A stretch of 64,000 bases of DNA from contig JADILM010000010.1 in the NCBI GenBank assembly GCA_016617785.1, positions 372,001-436,000 of the forward strand. Reading direction: 5' to 3'. The notes beneath the pieces were generated by a model. It was not told the DNA's origin. It did no database searches and worked only from the letters and a program-made list of their open reading frames with translations. A program made the translations under genes and the position numbers. Positions 11,765 to 24,093 of the stretch are shown piece after piece (the stretch's first letter is position 1; each line of letters opens with the position of its first letter). This stretch comes from Sporobolomyces roseus (Eukaryota > Basidiomycota > Microbotryomycetes > Sporidiobolales > Sporidiobolaceae).

Positions 11765-12528
11765 TCAATCAGCTCTCTCATCTGTTTACGACATCAGTAC
11801 CCAAACCCCACAAACTCGGAATCGTTTATAACAAACAAGATACCCATTCTCTTTTTTTCCCCCGCCGTCGTCTTCACCCACGCTCGTTTCCCTTATCTTT
11901 CGATTCCATTCTCCCTTTTCTTCTCGCAAGGACCCTATCCCATTTTCTCTCTTTTACTTATGGTACAACTTCACTAGATACCCCCTCAAACTTTCGATTT
12001 CTTCTAACGACAAACCTTTTTTTACGAGCGGGTCTCTCAATCCTTTATCCTCCCCTCCCTTCCTTCTCGACGATCACGTCGAAGGAGACGCTTCCTAACC
12101 CTTTCCTCTCATTATTTGTTGTTTCTTCACCCATTACTCTTGGAGGATTGACTGAGAATTCTTTGAACTCAGTTTTCATATTTTTCCCCTTTGACCTTTT
12201 CACGTCAGTCTTAATGGAATTTCCTTTTGCTACACATCGTCGTCGATCACTGTGTGCTGTGAGCAAGCGAGTGGGAGATGTTCTGCGAGTTTGAATCAGC
12301 GGATTCAAGAAATTCCATCGCGATGATCGGTCTCCACTTTATCTTCATCACTTCACTTTCGACTCCTTCACCGTTCTGTACGATCTGTACAGCCACAACA
12401 AGCGAGCTGTACGACCACGCAACGTAACAAGTGAGCCCTTCTTCCAATCAGAAATCCATCGTCATTCCAAAGTTGAACTAATTCAGCACTCTTGAAGCAG
12501 CACGACTTCAAGTGAAACGCAACCCATC
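11765..12528. other. Intergenic region, MSB2-like to BBC1
   Basis: A 764-bp spacer between two plus-strand genes. It is CT-rich from about 11840 to 12220 (3' UTR-like, then promoter). The long open frame through it starts with GTG and is a composition artefact. No gene seen. Confidence 0.5.
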
Positions 12529-15500
12529 ATGTCCAGCTACCCTTACAAAGCAGTAGCGACGCTCAAATATCGCCCACCTCCAGCGCAAGGTCCTCAATCG
12601 ATCTCCTTCGACAAAGGCTCATTCATCAAAGTCTTAGGCTCAGCAGACGAAGATGGAGATTGGCTCGAGGGAGAGAACGATCAAGGAATAAAAGGTGTAT
12701 TCCCTGCTACCTTCATACAACGCGTCGAAGAGGAGGAAGAAGCACAAAAGAGTGACGAAGTTGAGGGAGGTGGGGAAGGATCGACAACGAAGGAGGAGGA
12801 ACTCGACGCACCTACGGAGACTACACAACCTAAAGCCGAAGTACCCGAACCTACCACGATCGAACAAGCAGCCGCAAACGTCTCGAGCGCTACTTCCCCT
12901 CCTCCTCAACCTACTTCCCCTGCCACCATTTCTGATACCACCCCTTCCTCTGCTTCGATTACCTCTCCCAAACCTACACCAGCTAAATCGACCCCTCCTC
13001 CACCCGCGAAGAAACCCAATGCTTTAGCAGCTCGTATCGCAGCTTTCAACCAAAGTCAGCAAACCGCTCCCGCTTCAGCTCCCGTCCCTCGACCCAAACC
13101 CGCTTCGAAATGGTCGGTAGACACTTCCTCATCAGCAAGCGCCACTTCTCCTCCTCCCGCTCCATCAGCCGTCATCTCCTCACCCCCTCCATCCTCAGCT
13201 CCATCCCTCCAACCCGAAACCGATTCGACTGGAAAACCCAAAGAGTTCTCTGCCGAAGACGCGAAAGAGAGTATCGGTCGAGGAGGAGGATCGTTGAAGG
13301 ATCGAATCAAGGCTTTGCAAGGACTCCAAATCGATCAACCTGCTCCTCCAGGTCGACCTCCAAAACCTTGGAAGAAGAAGTCAGTCGAGGAGGAGACTCC
13401 CGAACAAGTCGAAACCACCGATTCGGCCGCCGTAGCAGAATCGGAGAAGAATCTTGACGATACAGTCGTCAAGGACCAAGAACCGAAGCACGACGTCGAA
13501 CAAGTCGAAGAATCAGTTCCAGAGATCCCTAGCTTCGCACCCGCCGAAGCGTCGACTGAGGAACTCGGCGAGTCAATCGAGAAGGAAGGTAGCTCGAAAA
13601 ATGAGGTGGAGGAGAATAGTGGTGGTGCGAAGGAGGAGGAGAAATCAAGCGAATCGAACCAAGAAACTGCATCTGCTGTTCCTTCCCGAATGTCCGAACC
13701 TCCTTCGGGCAAACCTTCTTCCATCGATCTCCTCGCTATCGCAGCCGACTCTACCCCAGTAGTCATGACTCCCGGTTCCGCATCTCTCGAAGCACCAACC
13801 GATCCTAGTCCTTTCATCCCTTCTACCGACAAACCACCCGTTTCTCCGCAGAACGAAGAGCAGACCGTCGATGGAGAGGAGGATTCCGAGGCAGCGAAGA
13901 AACAAGCTATCGTTGCTCGAATGCAAGGATTAGGTGGGCAAAAGATGGGAGGCGTACCGATTCCCGCTCTTCCCAAGAAGGCTGCTGGACCTAGAAGAGC
14001 TCCTCGAGGTGGTGCAAAGACGGCGACTCCCGCTCCTGCGCCCGAAAAGGAGGAGGACTCGAAACCTGTCGAACCTCAAGAAGTCGAGATCGAGCAAACT
14101 AGAGTCCGAGAAAGTCAGGAACAACCTCAAGAGACTGCCCATGTCAAGTCGCCGACCGAACATTTGGGAAGCAAAGATGTAGAGGCGGAGACGGTTCAGC
14201 CTGATGTTGAGGGCGAAGGAAAGAAGGAAGACATTCTCGCTTCGATGGGAGGAGCATCATCTTTACTACAAAACGACGAGGACGAAGAAGACGAGAAGTG
14301 AGTAGCTCTCTTCTATGACATTGCGAACTCATCAGCTGACATGTTTGACTCTGAATTAGCTCGAAGAAAGGATTCGACGACGACGATGATTTTGACACTC
14401 CGGCTCCACCTCCTCCTTCTCGACCTGCAGTCCCTCCTCCAGTTACACGAGCAGAAGGTTCATTCGAGGATCCAAAACTCGATGAGGGTGAGGAGCAAGT
14501 CGGCGAAGAAGAATTCGCTCAACGGGATGAACCTCTCCACGACGAGGCCACGCTTGGAGAGAAGGCTGTCGAGACTCTCCCTACTCCCGCAACTGCCGAT
14601 CCCACAGTCGACGACACCAGTTCTCAAGATCGAGAGATTGGAGAACCTGCCGCTCCTCCTCGAGTTCCGCTCAATCGACCACCAGTTCCTCCCTCGTTCG
14701 TTCGACAAGTTACAGATGACCCTTCCAAGGACGACCTCAGAGCTCATCGCTTCACAGCCGATATCGATAACGCCGATGCTGGTTCTCGTTCCTCTGCTCC
14801 TCCACCTCCAACTAGACCAGTCCACGCTCCGCCCATCGCAGCAGGACACGAAACAGTCACCGATGAACCTCGACCCTCTGCTCATGGTCCCGATGAAGTC
14901 GCACCTACTCCTCCTGATTCGCAGCCTCACTCTCCTCAACCTGTGCCCGCCGATCTCGCCGGTTTCGAAATTCCTGAAGAAGGACAAAGTCAGAAACTCC
15001 CGATCCCTCGTCATCCTGCTCCTCCTCAACACGAAAAGGTGACCACAGACGCTGAAGATAGAATCATGAACGAGACTGAAGTCGTCACTCCTCCTCAAGA
15101 AGCTTTCGATGAGGTGAGTCGCGACGATTGATCATCAACGAGAAAGGTCACTGATTATCTTCTCATTGCATATAAAAGAGTACCGCTGCTCCCGAGCTCG
15201 ATGCCCCCTCAGTACTCGACCTTGCCGAAGTTCGAGATTCTCACCCTGAATCGACGGAACTCGCTGAACAAGCTCTTCCTCCTCAAACTCGCAAAGAAGG
15301 AGAACTCAGCCCAGCACCTGTCGCTTCTCCCGTCAGATCACCTCGACCTAGCTCACCTCAAGCTCAAATGGCGGAGGAGAGTGAAGAGGACGAAGAAGAC
15401 GAAGATCCGGAAGTTGCAAGAAGGAGAGCTATCGCTGCGAGAATGGCAAAGTTGGGAGGCGGAAGAGGAATGATGATGGGTATGATGCCTATGGGAGGCA

Positions 15501-17256
15501 TGGCGCCGAAACCGAAGAAGGCGAAGAAACCGAAGGCTGAAGATGAGGAGACAACGAGGGATCTCGAAGCGAGAGATTTGGCCGAACAAGGTGAGCTTCC
15601 CTTTTTTCCAATCTTGTCACGAGGCTGATCGCTGATTCCGCTCTATCTATATACAGTGGTAGAGAGTCAAAGTTCTGGTACCGTCACTCCTGATCACCCT
15701 GCTCGTCGATACGGAGGAATGCCTATGGGAGGATTCGCTCTTCCAGGAATCGCCGCTCTTCGCCCCGTTCATGACGAACCAACGGAGGAATCGAACAGAG
15801 TTAAGCCGGATGAGAAAGCTCAACCTGAAGAAGAGATCGAAACGCCAATCGCAGAGGTTCCCGAAGAAGAAGAAGAAGAAGAAGAGCAAGAGTCTGTTCC
15901 TCCCCCTCTTCCCGCAGGCCGCCCTCTCTCGATGCCACCTCGTCGTTCAGTACCTATTCCAGAGCCCGAAGCAACTGAAGCGGATGAAGATGCAGACGAG
16001 GAGAACAATTCTGAACAAACTGAAGAATATGTTGCCGAACCTCAACATGAAGAAGAGATGGCTCCTCCACCTCCTCCTCCCGCTCGCCCTGTCGGAGGTC
16101 ACCAGAACTCGTTACCTCCTAATTCTTCTCCCTTGTCGCCATCATCAGCTGTACCTTCCTCCCCTCCTTCTCGACCAATCCCTACACCTTCGAAACGAGA
16201 CAGCACGTTCTCGCTCGGCCGTTCGACAACTAGATCGTCGCACAGATCTTCGACTCTACCTCCGAATGCTGCTAGTATGGGATTCGCTTCTCCTAGACAG
16301 TCACTCGACCTCGCTTTCGACTCGGAAAGAGTTCAGGGAGGCGGAGCAGCTCAAGGCTCTTACCTTGCCCGAGACGTCGATCTTGACGCACAAACTGGCA
16401 ACGCGTGGTGGAGAGCACCGAACGGTCTTCCGAGGGCGCTTCAGGGTAGAAACGACGTTGCTTTTGACTTGTTGAGCGAAACTCCAGGAAACTCGAGACA
16501 CGAGAAAGAGTGAGTTGACACTGTTTCGAGACTCTTTTTGTTCTTTTCGCTGATATGCCTCACATTGATAGACTTCAAGTCCTCTACCAAGATTACTCGA
16601 GCACGATCATCTCTATCGCTTTCGACCCGAGTGATTCGACAGAAACCTCGACCTCCCTCTCGCAAAACCACTTCCCTCCTCCCGGTAAACCCACTCTCGA
16701 CGTACTCAGCCGATACTCTTCATCTTTCGGAGCTCAAATCTTCGCAGCTGCTCACCTCAAATCGAACGACCGATCAGCTCGAGGCATGACCGACGCTCAA
16801 TTCGTCGATTTCTGTTTCAGCAGAGCGACAGATCCAGTACCTCGAATCGGACCCGTGTGTGGTGCAGTGGTATACGAGGCGTCATCAGAGGGCAAGAAAG
16901 GAGCTGCTTATTCACTCGAGGATGAACCGAGAGCTGGCGATGGTAAGTTCGAATTCCTCTTTCCTGCAGCTTTCCTCCTTTTCGATTTCCAACTTCTCGA
17001 CCAGCCACTGATTATTCTCTCAACCATCGATATAGTCGTCTCATTCCGCGATGTCAAACTCAAGGCAACTCTAGGTTCCAAAACTGTCGGTTCGCATCTC
17101 GCGATAGTGAGTGGTTTCGAGGACAAGAAGGCCAAATTGAGAGTTCTCGAAGTCGACAAGAACGGTGGGATCGAGGAGGGTTCCTACAAGCTCGACGACC
17201 TCAAACAGGGAACGATAACGGTGTATCGGGTTATGGCGAAAGATTTCCTTCGTTAA
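12529..17256 (+). CDS. BBC1: BBC1/MTI1-type SH3 protein of actin patches
   Basis: Binds type I myosins and restrains Arp2/3 activation at endocytic sites (known for yeast Bbc1). Six exons: 12529-14297, 14360-15113, 15179-15590, 15657-16509, 16572-16942 and 17036-17256 give 1,459 aa in frame. Residues 1-65 form an SH3 domain (YKAVATLKYRPPP, then DWLEGEND and GVFPATFI). A very long acidic and proline-rich middle follows. It contains three short repeats of the form AI(V/A)ARMxxLGG (near 13900, 15430 and related), a motif typical of this family. The C-terminal 250 residues are folded (NAWWRAPNGLP, LQVLYQDYSSTI, then GTITVYRVMAKDFLR at the end) and match the conserved Bbc1/Aim3 C-terminal region. 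It lies downstream of MSB2 on the same strand. Confidence 0.88.
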
Positions 17257-17966
17257 AACCTCTCCCTTTCATTCCTCCTCTATTCTCGTCGCATCCTAGC
17301 TAGACGTTCGAGAACTCGACCTCGCATGATAGCTTAACGAACTAATAGTACAGTAGTGCATTTCGTGTAAAAGGCTGTACCATTTGAAACTACTTTTCTC
17401 TGCCTCTCGTTTGCAATTCTTTCATTAAGGATATTTTCTCACAGGCGCGGCTGAGTGAGAGAGAATACAGTACTGTGGAGTAAACAAGAAGAGTAGAGGA
17501 TCGACACTGCTTGCAGGAAAAGTGGCGGATGGCAACGCTTGCGAAGTCCTGCTTGAGAAACGACGTAAAAGTTCAAAAAGGCACAGCGATCGGAGGTCTT
17601 CTCCATCGCCGCTCACGCACCCTCAATTCTCAAAGATCTCTCTCACTTTCGCTCCCATACGATTGTCACCTCGAGTCAAGCACCAGCAGCCGTCACTAGC
17701 GCTCTCACCTTCGACTCGTGACTGCCGATACTCAACTTCAAATAACTTTCGATCAACAAATTAAACAAGCAGTCTCATCGTTCAGTCCTACCATCAGCCA
17801 CTTCGATAGCTCTACACTCTTCACAGGTGTGTCCTGATATTGCCCCGAATGTTCGACGATCAGATGCAGGAGAGCTGACCCTTTTTTTTGATCTCTCGAT
17901 GTCAAGGTACTTCGATAAATCAACTCCCTCTCTTACGTCCTCAGAGACGATCCGACCCTCGTCCAT
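17257..17966. other. Intergenic region, BBC1 to LONRF-like gene
   Basis: About 710 bp. It includes an AT-richer 3' flank near 17330-17420 and a CT-rich stretch before the next start. No supported gene. Confidence 0.5.
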
Positions 17967-20957
17967 ATGACAGAATCTGTCACGGCTCGAGATCGGCAAC
18001 GAGGGAGTCACTTGCCGCCGTTACCTTCACCAAGTGGATTAACTAGAATGGAGGATCATACAGATCTTCGGGATCGGTTTAATGACACGGTTCAGGGAGA
18101 TTCAGATAAACGAGAACGGGACGAAGTCACACAGAGAGAAGGAACTAGGGAGGGATTATGCGAAAGAAACGAGGTTGAAGAAGCATTCGACGATCGCGAA
18201 GGTCGGTCTTCCCTTCCATCTCCTGTTTCTCTCCATCTTTGACTGACGAGACCCTCCTATCTACCTCCTACAGCTCACTCCACTTCGCACGGACCCGGAC
18301 AGACCTCCTCTTCAAGTTCGTCGATTTCGACCGCGCCTCCGACGATCGCTTCGATGCCCCTATCTCCCACACTCGCGACTCCTCTTCCTCCTCTCTCCCT
18401 TCATCCCGCTACTACGCCGCCACCTACGAGAATGCGAAGAACTGGTCGGAGATCGCCAGATGCTCGATTAGAACGAGCCGCTCCTTCTTCGATCTCGACT
18501 ACGGAATTCTCAGATCTACCAACCCGCTCTTCCCTTTCCTCGATCCCCCCTCATCGCAATCGCGCTACCTCTCACTCTCCTCCACCGCCCGGTACTCAGA
18601 TGCCCGAAGCGTCTGGATCTCGAACACGAAGACACCTCGATCCCGATCAGCATTGGTTGTCAGAAGATGAAGCGACAGGCTCGATCGGAGGGACGAATGC
18701 GGCGAGACAAAGGACTACAGGGAGACGGAGAGGGGTACAGCGGGGGTTTGGATCGGATGACGAGAACTCTCATGGTCGGAAACAGAGGTTGGACGATATT
18801 CTCGGTCCAAGAACTGCTCGAACATCGCATGAGATTCACCATCGACCTTCAAAGATCGCTGCATCGACGAACAACAACATCCCCATCGAAACACTGAGTG
18901 ATCCCGCCGCTCTCGCCATCGCCCTCCCTCGACTCGTTTCCCTCCTCAGCTGTCCTCACTGCCACGAATTACTCTCCGAACCGATTACTTTCGGCTGTGG
19001 ACACACTCGATGCAGAGGGTGCCCAAAGGATCTCTCGACCACCTTCTCTTCCTCCATCGAACCTCCTCTCGTCACCGCTTTCACCCTGACACCACCTCTC
19101 TCAACCGCTTCCTCGCAAGGTTTCCCTCCTTTCGAAAAAGATCGTGCCAATCCTCTCGCTTCTCATCTACCTGGTACCTTCCCCGATCACCTCCCATCTC
19201 CCGCGCCTTCAGAAGCGCCGACTTCTCCCCGAACTTCCATGATCGCCTCTTCTCCTCCAACCTGCGGGATCTCCGACTGTCGACATGCAGAGTTCAACCC
19301 ACTTCCTTCGACGTTCTTGAATGGACCGAAGACCGATTACAACCTTCGAAAAGTCCTCGATCATGTTCGACGAGCGATCTCCGACCATTCGACTTCCTCC
19401 ATCTTGCAACATTCGAAACCTGCCATGGTCGAGGAGCCGGCGCAGCTACATGCTCTTACTCAGACCGATTCTGTCGCAAAGGACAAGGCGGTTGCGAGGG
19501 TGCCGAGCGATAGTAGCGCGAGCTCTGGAGGAGGAGAGGAAGAAACGAAGGGTGAAGATGATTCGAAGCGGGTACACAAGTCGAAACATGGATTCAAACC
19601 TATCAAGGCTGCGAAGAAGACGAGGAGACTGTCGGAACATGCTGTTGATCTCGACGAGGATCACAAACCATCGACGATTCTCGAACCACCGCCAATTTCC
19701 TTCCCACTTCCCTCCTCTGATCGACTCTCCGACCTCGCCACAACCTTCTTCGCCGATGTTCAAGCCGAAACCGAATGTCAAGTCTGCGTGCAACTCTTCC
19801 ACGAGCCGATCACTTCCCCCTGCGGTCACTCGTTCTGCCAAAATTGCCTCGCTCGAGCTTACGACCACTCCGTCAAATGCCCTCTCTGTCGCGCCGATCT
19901 CCCACCTCTCCCTTACTTCCATCGAGAACGTACCAACATCGCCCTTCGATCCGTCGTCGAAACTGCTTTCCCTACTCTCGCCGCCGAACGATCCGCCGCC
20001 ATTCGAGAGGAGGAACTCGCCCACATGTCGAACGTACCTATCTTCATCTGCACGACCGCCTGGCCTGGAATCCCGACTTTCCTCCACATCTTCGAACCTC
20101 GTTACCGACTAATGATGCGACGGGCACTCGAATCTCCCTCTCGCGAATTCGGAATGGTCCTACCGAATCGAGATGGATTGGGAGGCGTCAACCAATACGG
20201 TACGATGCTTCGAATCACAAGTTGCAACGTCATGGACGATGGAAGGAGTATTATCAATTCGGTCGGAACTTGGAGGTTCAAAATCGTCGACAGGTGGATG
20301 GTCGACGGCTACAACGTCGGCAAAGTCGAACGAGTCGACGATGTCTCGCTGGAACAAGAACTTGAACTCGAACAAGCAGCGCTTCGAAGCAACGAACACG
20401 AGTTCTCCGAGTACCGAGATCCTGATCCACCTGGAGGAGTTACGATGAGTCAACAGCAGAATCGACCTCCAATGACTGGCAATATGGAACTCGCTATCGA
20501 TCAACTCATGCAGATCTGTCTCGACTTTATTCGCACGCTCAAGTCGCAATCCGCTCCTTGGGTTCTTCAACGACTCAACAACACCGGTACGTCCTTTTCT
20601 TCTCTTCATCACGCGATCCTCAGACTGATTGTTCTCACTCTTTGTAGTCGGTGAGATGCCCACGACTCCTGCTGAGTTCACCTGGTGGTGCGGTGAAGTC
20701 ATGCCCGTCGAAGATCACGTCAAAGTCGCTCTCCTATCGTACGTTTTCGCTTTTTTCTTCCTCTCTAGTGATCTTTACTCACACCTCTCGTTCCACAGGA
20801 TCACGAGTGTGCGAGAACGTCTTCGGTTGATAGTCTTCTGGATCGAGCAATTCCGTTCGAGTTGGTGGTACAGTCGAGGTTGTAAGTTGATCTCCTTCAC
20901 TTGTCTTGTCACTATCACCGACTGACAACTCGTCGATTTCTAGGCAACATTATGTAA
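17967..20957 (+). CDS. RING and LON-substrate-domain protein (LONRF type)
   Basis: Likely E3 ubiquitin ligase. Exons are 17967-18201, 18274-20586, 20648-20738, 20799-20881 and 20944-20957 (911 aa). The N-terminal 300 residues are disordered and rich in Ser, Pro and Arg. A first RING-like finger (CPHCHELLSEP, then CGHTRC, later CGISDCRH) begins near residue 300 and has a long insert. A second, canonical RING lies at about 578-622 (CQVCVQLFHEP, CGHSFCQNCL, CPLCRADLP). A LON N-terminal domain follows from about 665 (PIFICTTAWPGIPTFLHIFE, then EFGMVLPN). The C-terminus has SSWWYSRGCNIM. The last exon codes for only four residues. The double-RING plus LON order is that of LONRF proteins in fungi and animals. 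It converges with ACR3. Confidence 0.88.
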
Positions 20958-21434
20958 CCTCGATTCACACCTTTTCCCTTCCCGCCTTGTTACTAATTCT
21001 CCCCACTTCGCATTCGCATCTTTTATCGTTCACAACCACTCGCACACGTCTTCTTTCCCCTTTTCTTGTCGTTCACATTCGCTTGTCTTTTTCCGTCTGA
21101 TCTCTTTCTCTCTCCCACTCGAGTTGTCGTTCTTTCTAATCCCTTAAACCTCCCTAAACACTCGCATCGTTTTTTCCCCGTGTTTCCACTCTCTTCCTCT
21201 TTCTCTCTCTTTTGTGTAGCCTCTTTTCCTTCCTTTCATTCCTTGCACTATTCTGTTTCCTTTTCCTCCTCTTTCCTATCCGTTCTCATGTAGCCGTATC
21301 AACGCTATCTTTCTCTCTCGCTCTCGACGTTGCGAATGGACTCGAAAGTGACAGGATATCTACGCGAGTGAATTAACAATACGACAAGGAACGAGAGAAC
21401 GGATACAAATAGCGAAGGTGGTTAGTGATCAAGT
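20958..21434. terminator. Convergent 3' region of LONRF-like gene and ACR3
   Basis: A 477-bp spacer between two tail-to-tail genes. It is extremely CT-rich on the + strand (20965-21290) and then more balanced. It should contain both polyadenylation regions. No open frame of coding character. Confidence 0.5.
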
Positions 21435-23188
21435 CTAAACCTCCATCTCCTTACTCGACACTCGTTCACTATCATTCCCTCCTTTCTCCAATATCGGAGC
21501 AGTCTCTTCAACATCCCACTTTGATCGCTTGCGGTACCAAACGAGGAGATACGCTAACGTAACAAGTACAGGAACTCTGCGACAGATAGATGAGGTTAGC
21601 TCCGTCTGAGACGAAAGCAGGGAGAGAAGGGAGAGCAAGGAGAGAAAGGGAGAAGCTCTTCTTTGACTCACTCTACGAGAGGTCCGACAGTAGCGGCTAG
21701 CGCTTGATCACTGTTCGCTCCGTAACTTGCGATTGCCACCGCAATAGCAAGTTCGAAGTTGTTTGATCTGTTCATAAGCGAAACGAAGATCAGCGAACGA
21801 GTCGAGTGACACGGAAGCGGAAGCAGAGACTCACGAGTTGGTGAAAGCGTGTACGGTCGAGCGTCTGTAGGATGATCCGAATCGCTTGCATCCCCAAAGG
21901 GTGACAGCGAAAGAACCGATGAAGTAAATGAGAAGTGGAGGGATGATTCGTAGGACGCTAGTGATCGAGCTGACGACTTGTTTACCTTGTCCGGCGAAAA
22001 TGATGATGATCGCGAAGAGGAGGGAGATGAGGGAGAGGGGAGCGATCGCGGGTAGGAATTTGTTTTGGTAGAAGTTCTTGAGGCGGAGGAGCATGAAGAA
22101 CCCTCGAAGTGCCATTGCGACCGCGAGGGGAATGCCTATATTATCGAGAGCGTGAGTAGAGAGCAGTAGTTGTGAACGAGAAAACGAGCTTACCGAGGAA
22201 GACAGCGACACTCTTCGCTACAACTGCATATTGAACTTGAGAAGCGGCGACTGAGGAGTTCGGCGATAGTACGTGGATGTAGAAGAGGGCGAGAGGAGCG
22301 TAGAGTACGATCTGAAGGAGCGAGTTGAAAGCGACGAGAACAGCACAATCTATTCGAGGGGAGAGATGAGCAAGTCAAGATGCCATCACGCAGAGCTTTA
22401 AGACTTACAATCGAGATCTCCGTCGGCGATATCGGTCCATACGAGAACCATTGCGATACAGCGAGCGATACCGACGAGGATCAGACCCTCTCGAAGGTCC
22501 TCTGCGAAACGAGACGAGTCAGCGGAAAGTTCAGAACGAACGCAGTGAATCGACTCACCCTTGTCCGGTAAGAAAGCCCATGCGAGTGCAAACATGAAGA
22601 GAGGAAGGATGATCCAGTTGGCGACGAATGAGAAGAGGATGTGTTTCCAAAGTCCCTTTTGACGGAAAAGTGCGACGAGTGCTTCGGGTGAAACTCGAGC
22701 GAGGATGGGGACCATCATGACGATGAGTGCTACAGCCAATGCAACGGGGACTTCTACGAATTTGGTTTGTTCCAGCACTTCTGCCGCACTGGAGAAGTTT
22801 CCGATAATTAGACCTAGAAACGAAAGGAAGTGGTTTGGGTCAGTTTCCGATCATTTCGAGGGAAGCGACTGCCTTTCCAGACTTCGACGCTTTCGACTTC
22901 TCTCGTCGTCGAGAAGGAGTGAAGAGCGGGATGAGACGGGACTTACCGATTCCCATTGCGAGAATAATCCATAATGCGAGCAGTTGATCCAAAATCGCCA
23001 ATCGCTTCAATTGTGGTGTCGCTATATCCACAATCCATGATCAGGATCCGAACGAAGGAAGAATAGACAGATAGCTAGACTAGTCACTTACCAGTTTTTT
23101 GAACCGGGTGCTCCGCCTCTTGCTTTAATTCTTCCCCTAATGATACTTGCTCCATTTGAGTCGGTCCTGATTGTGTACTGCTGGACAT
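21435..23188 (-). CDS. ACR3: Arsenite efflux transporter ACR3
   Basis: Plasma-membrane As(III)/H+ antiporter of the bile acid/arsenite/riboflavin transporter superfamily. It works after arsenate reduction to export arsenite. Eight short exons between 23188 and 21435 join in frame to 404 aa: start MSSSTQSGP, then LALWIILAMGIG, VALAVALIVMMVPILARVSP, HILFSFVANWIILPLFMFAL, GLILVGIARCIAMVLVWTDI and NNFELAIAVAIASYG. The GIARCIAMVLVW helix with its Cys is the conserved arsenite-site region of ACR3 proteins, and NNFELAIA is a second signature. About ten transmembrane helices are visible. Length agrees with yeast Acr3 (about 400 aa). No arsenate reductase gene (ACR2) is next to it here, unlike in yeast. 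High confidence. Confidence 0.95.
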
Positions 23189-24093
23189 GGGTGCGGTCGA
23201 TAATGAGTGAGTGTGGTGAAGAGGAGAGGAAGGGTGAGATCAACGCGAGTTTTTTCGGAATCTTTGATTTCAAATTGATGAAATTCCTCCTCTCGGCTCC
23301 CTCTCGGAATTGAAATTGGTGAATTTGTCGTCTCCCGAGTCCAGAGGGGAGAAGCACGTTCGCCTGTTCGTCGCAACGATCGAATTCGGAGGATCGCTTG
23401 ACGGGGTATCGGGCAATCACAGAGGACGTGTCGTGTACGTTAGAGACTGGGATAGGGAGCGAAAACGAGCAAGTCAGAACTGGATTGCGAAAGACTCGAC
23501 TAGAAAGGCTGAACTCGACAGCAACCTTCTATGATGAAGCTCGAACTGTGGTCGTTGAATAATGTCGTCGACTGTCGGAGGCAGCATGGCGGGAGCTTGG
23601 AATCGAGCGAGGTGACGATTGATAGCTTAGAGAGGGCTGTACGAAGTCTCTAATCGAGCGCTGATGAGGCTCTTGAGCCTCGCACGCGCAATGAGCGATG
23701 TTGAGAGAATGAGGACAGACGACAGATGGCCTGAGATACCTCTGAGAACCCTTCGTCAGACGTGCAACTCGCGAGAGAGGGTCGAAAAGCCGATAGAGCA
23801 AAGTTGACCAGTATGCAGGCCTCGTCCGGCAAGCGAGCCTAGTTCTACTCGTAACCTCTTTGTAGGTTATACTCCTGACTCTACCACAACTTGAATCACT
23901 GATCGAGGTGCTGACTCGAGACGAAAGAAGCGAGAATTTGTTGGATAGCAGCGAGAATTGACGAGCGCGGCTTGGAGATGGGTGCTAGCCAGACCAAGAC
24001 CTTCTAAGCGAATACTACAGAGCTTGTAAGGTGAGTGTGAGGAGAAGTGAATCGTCCAAAAGAGAGAAACAATTTCTTCATCTTATTATCGAC
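23189..24093. promoter_or_regulatory. Divergent intergenic region between ACR3 and RPAP1-like gene
   Basis: A 905-bp region between two heads. It likely holds the promoters of both, including any metalloid-responsive control of ACR3. I see no recognisable binding site or gene. Confidence 0.45.

Noticed and set aside
11761..12294. A 177-codon frame after the MSB2-like gene
   Set aside because: Starts with GTG and is Phe/Leu/Ser/Pro-rich because the strand is pyrimidine-rich; looks like UTR/promoter.
15771..16475. A 234-codon + frame rich in Lys/Leu/Arg inside BBC1
   Set aside because: Frame-shifted reading of Glu/Pro-rich codons; the BBC1 frame joins upstream and downstream exons in phase.
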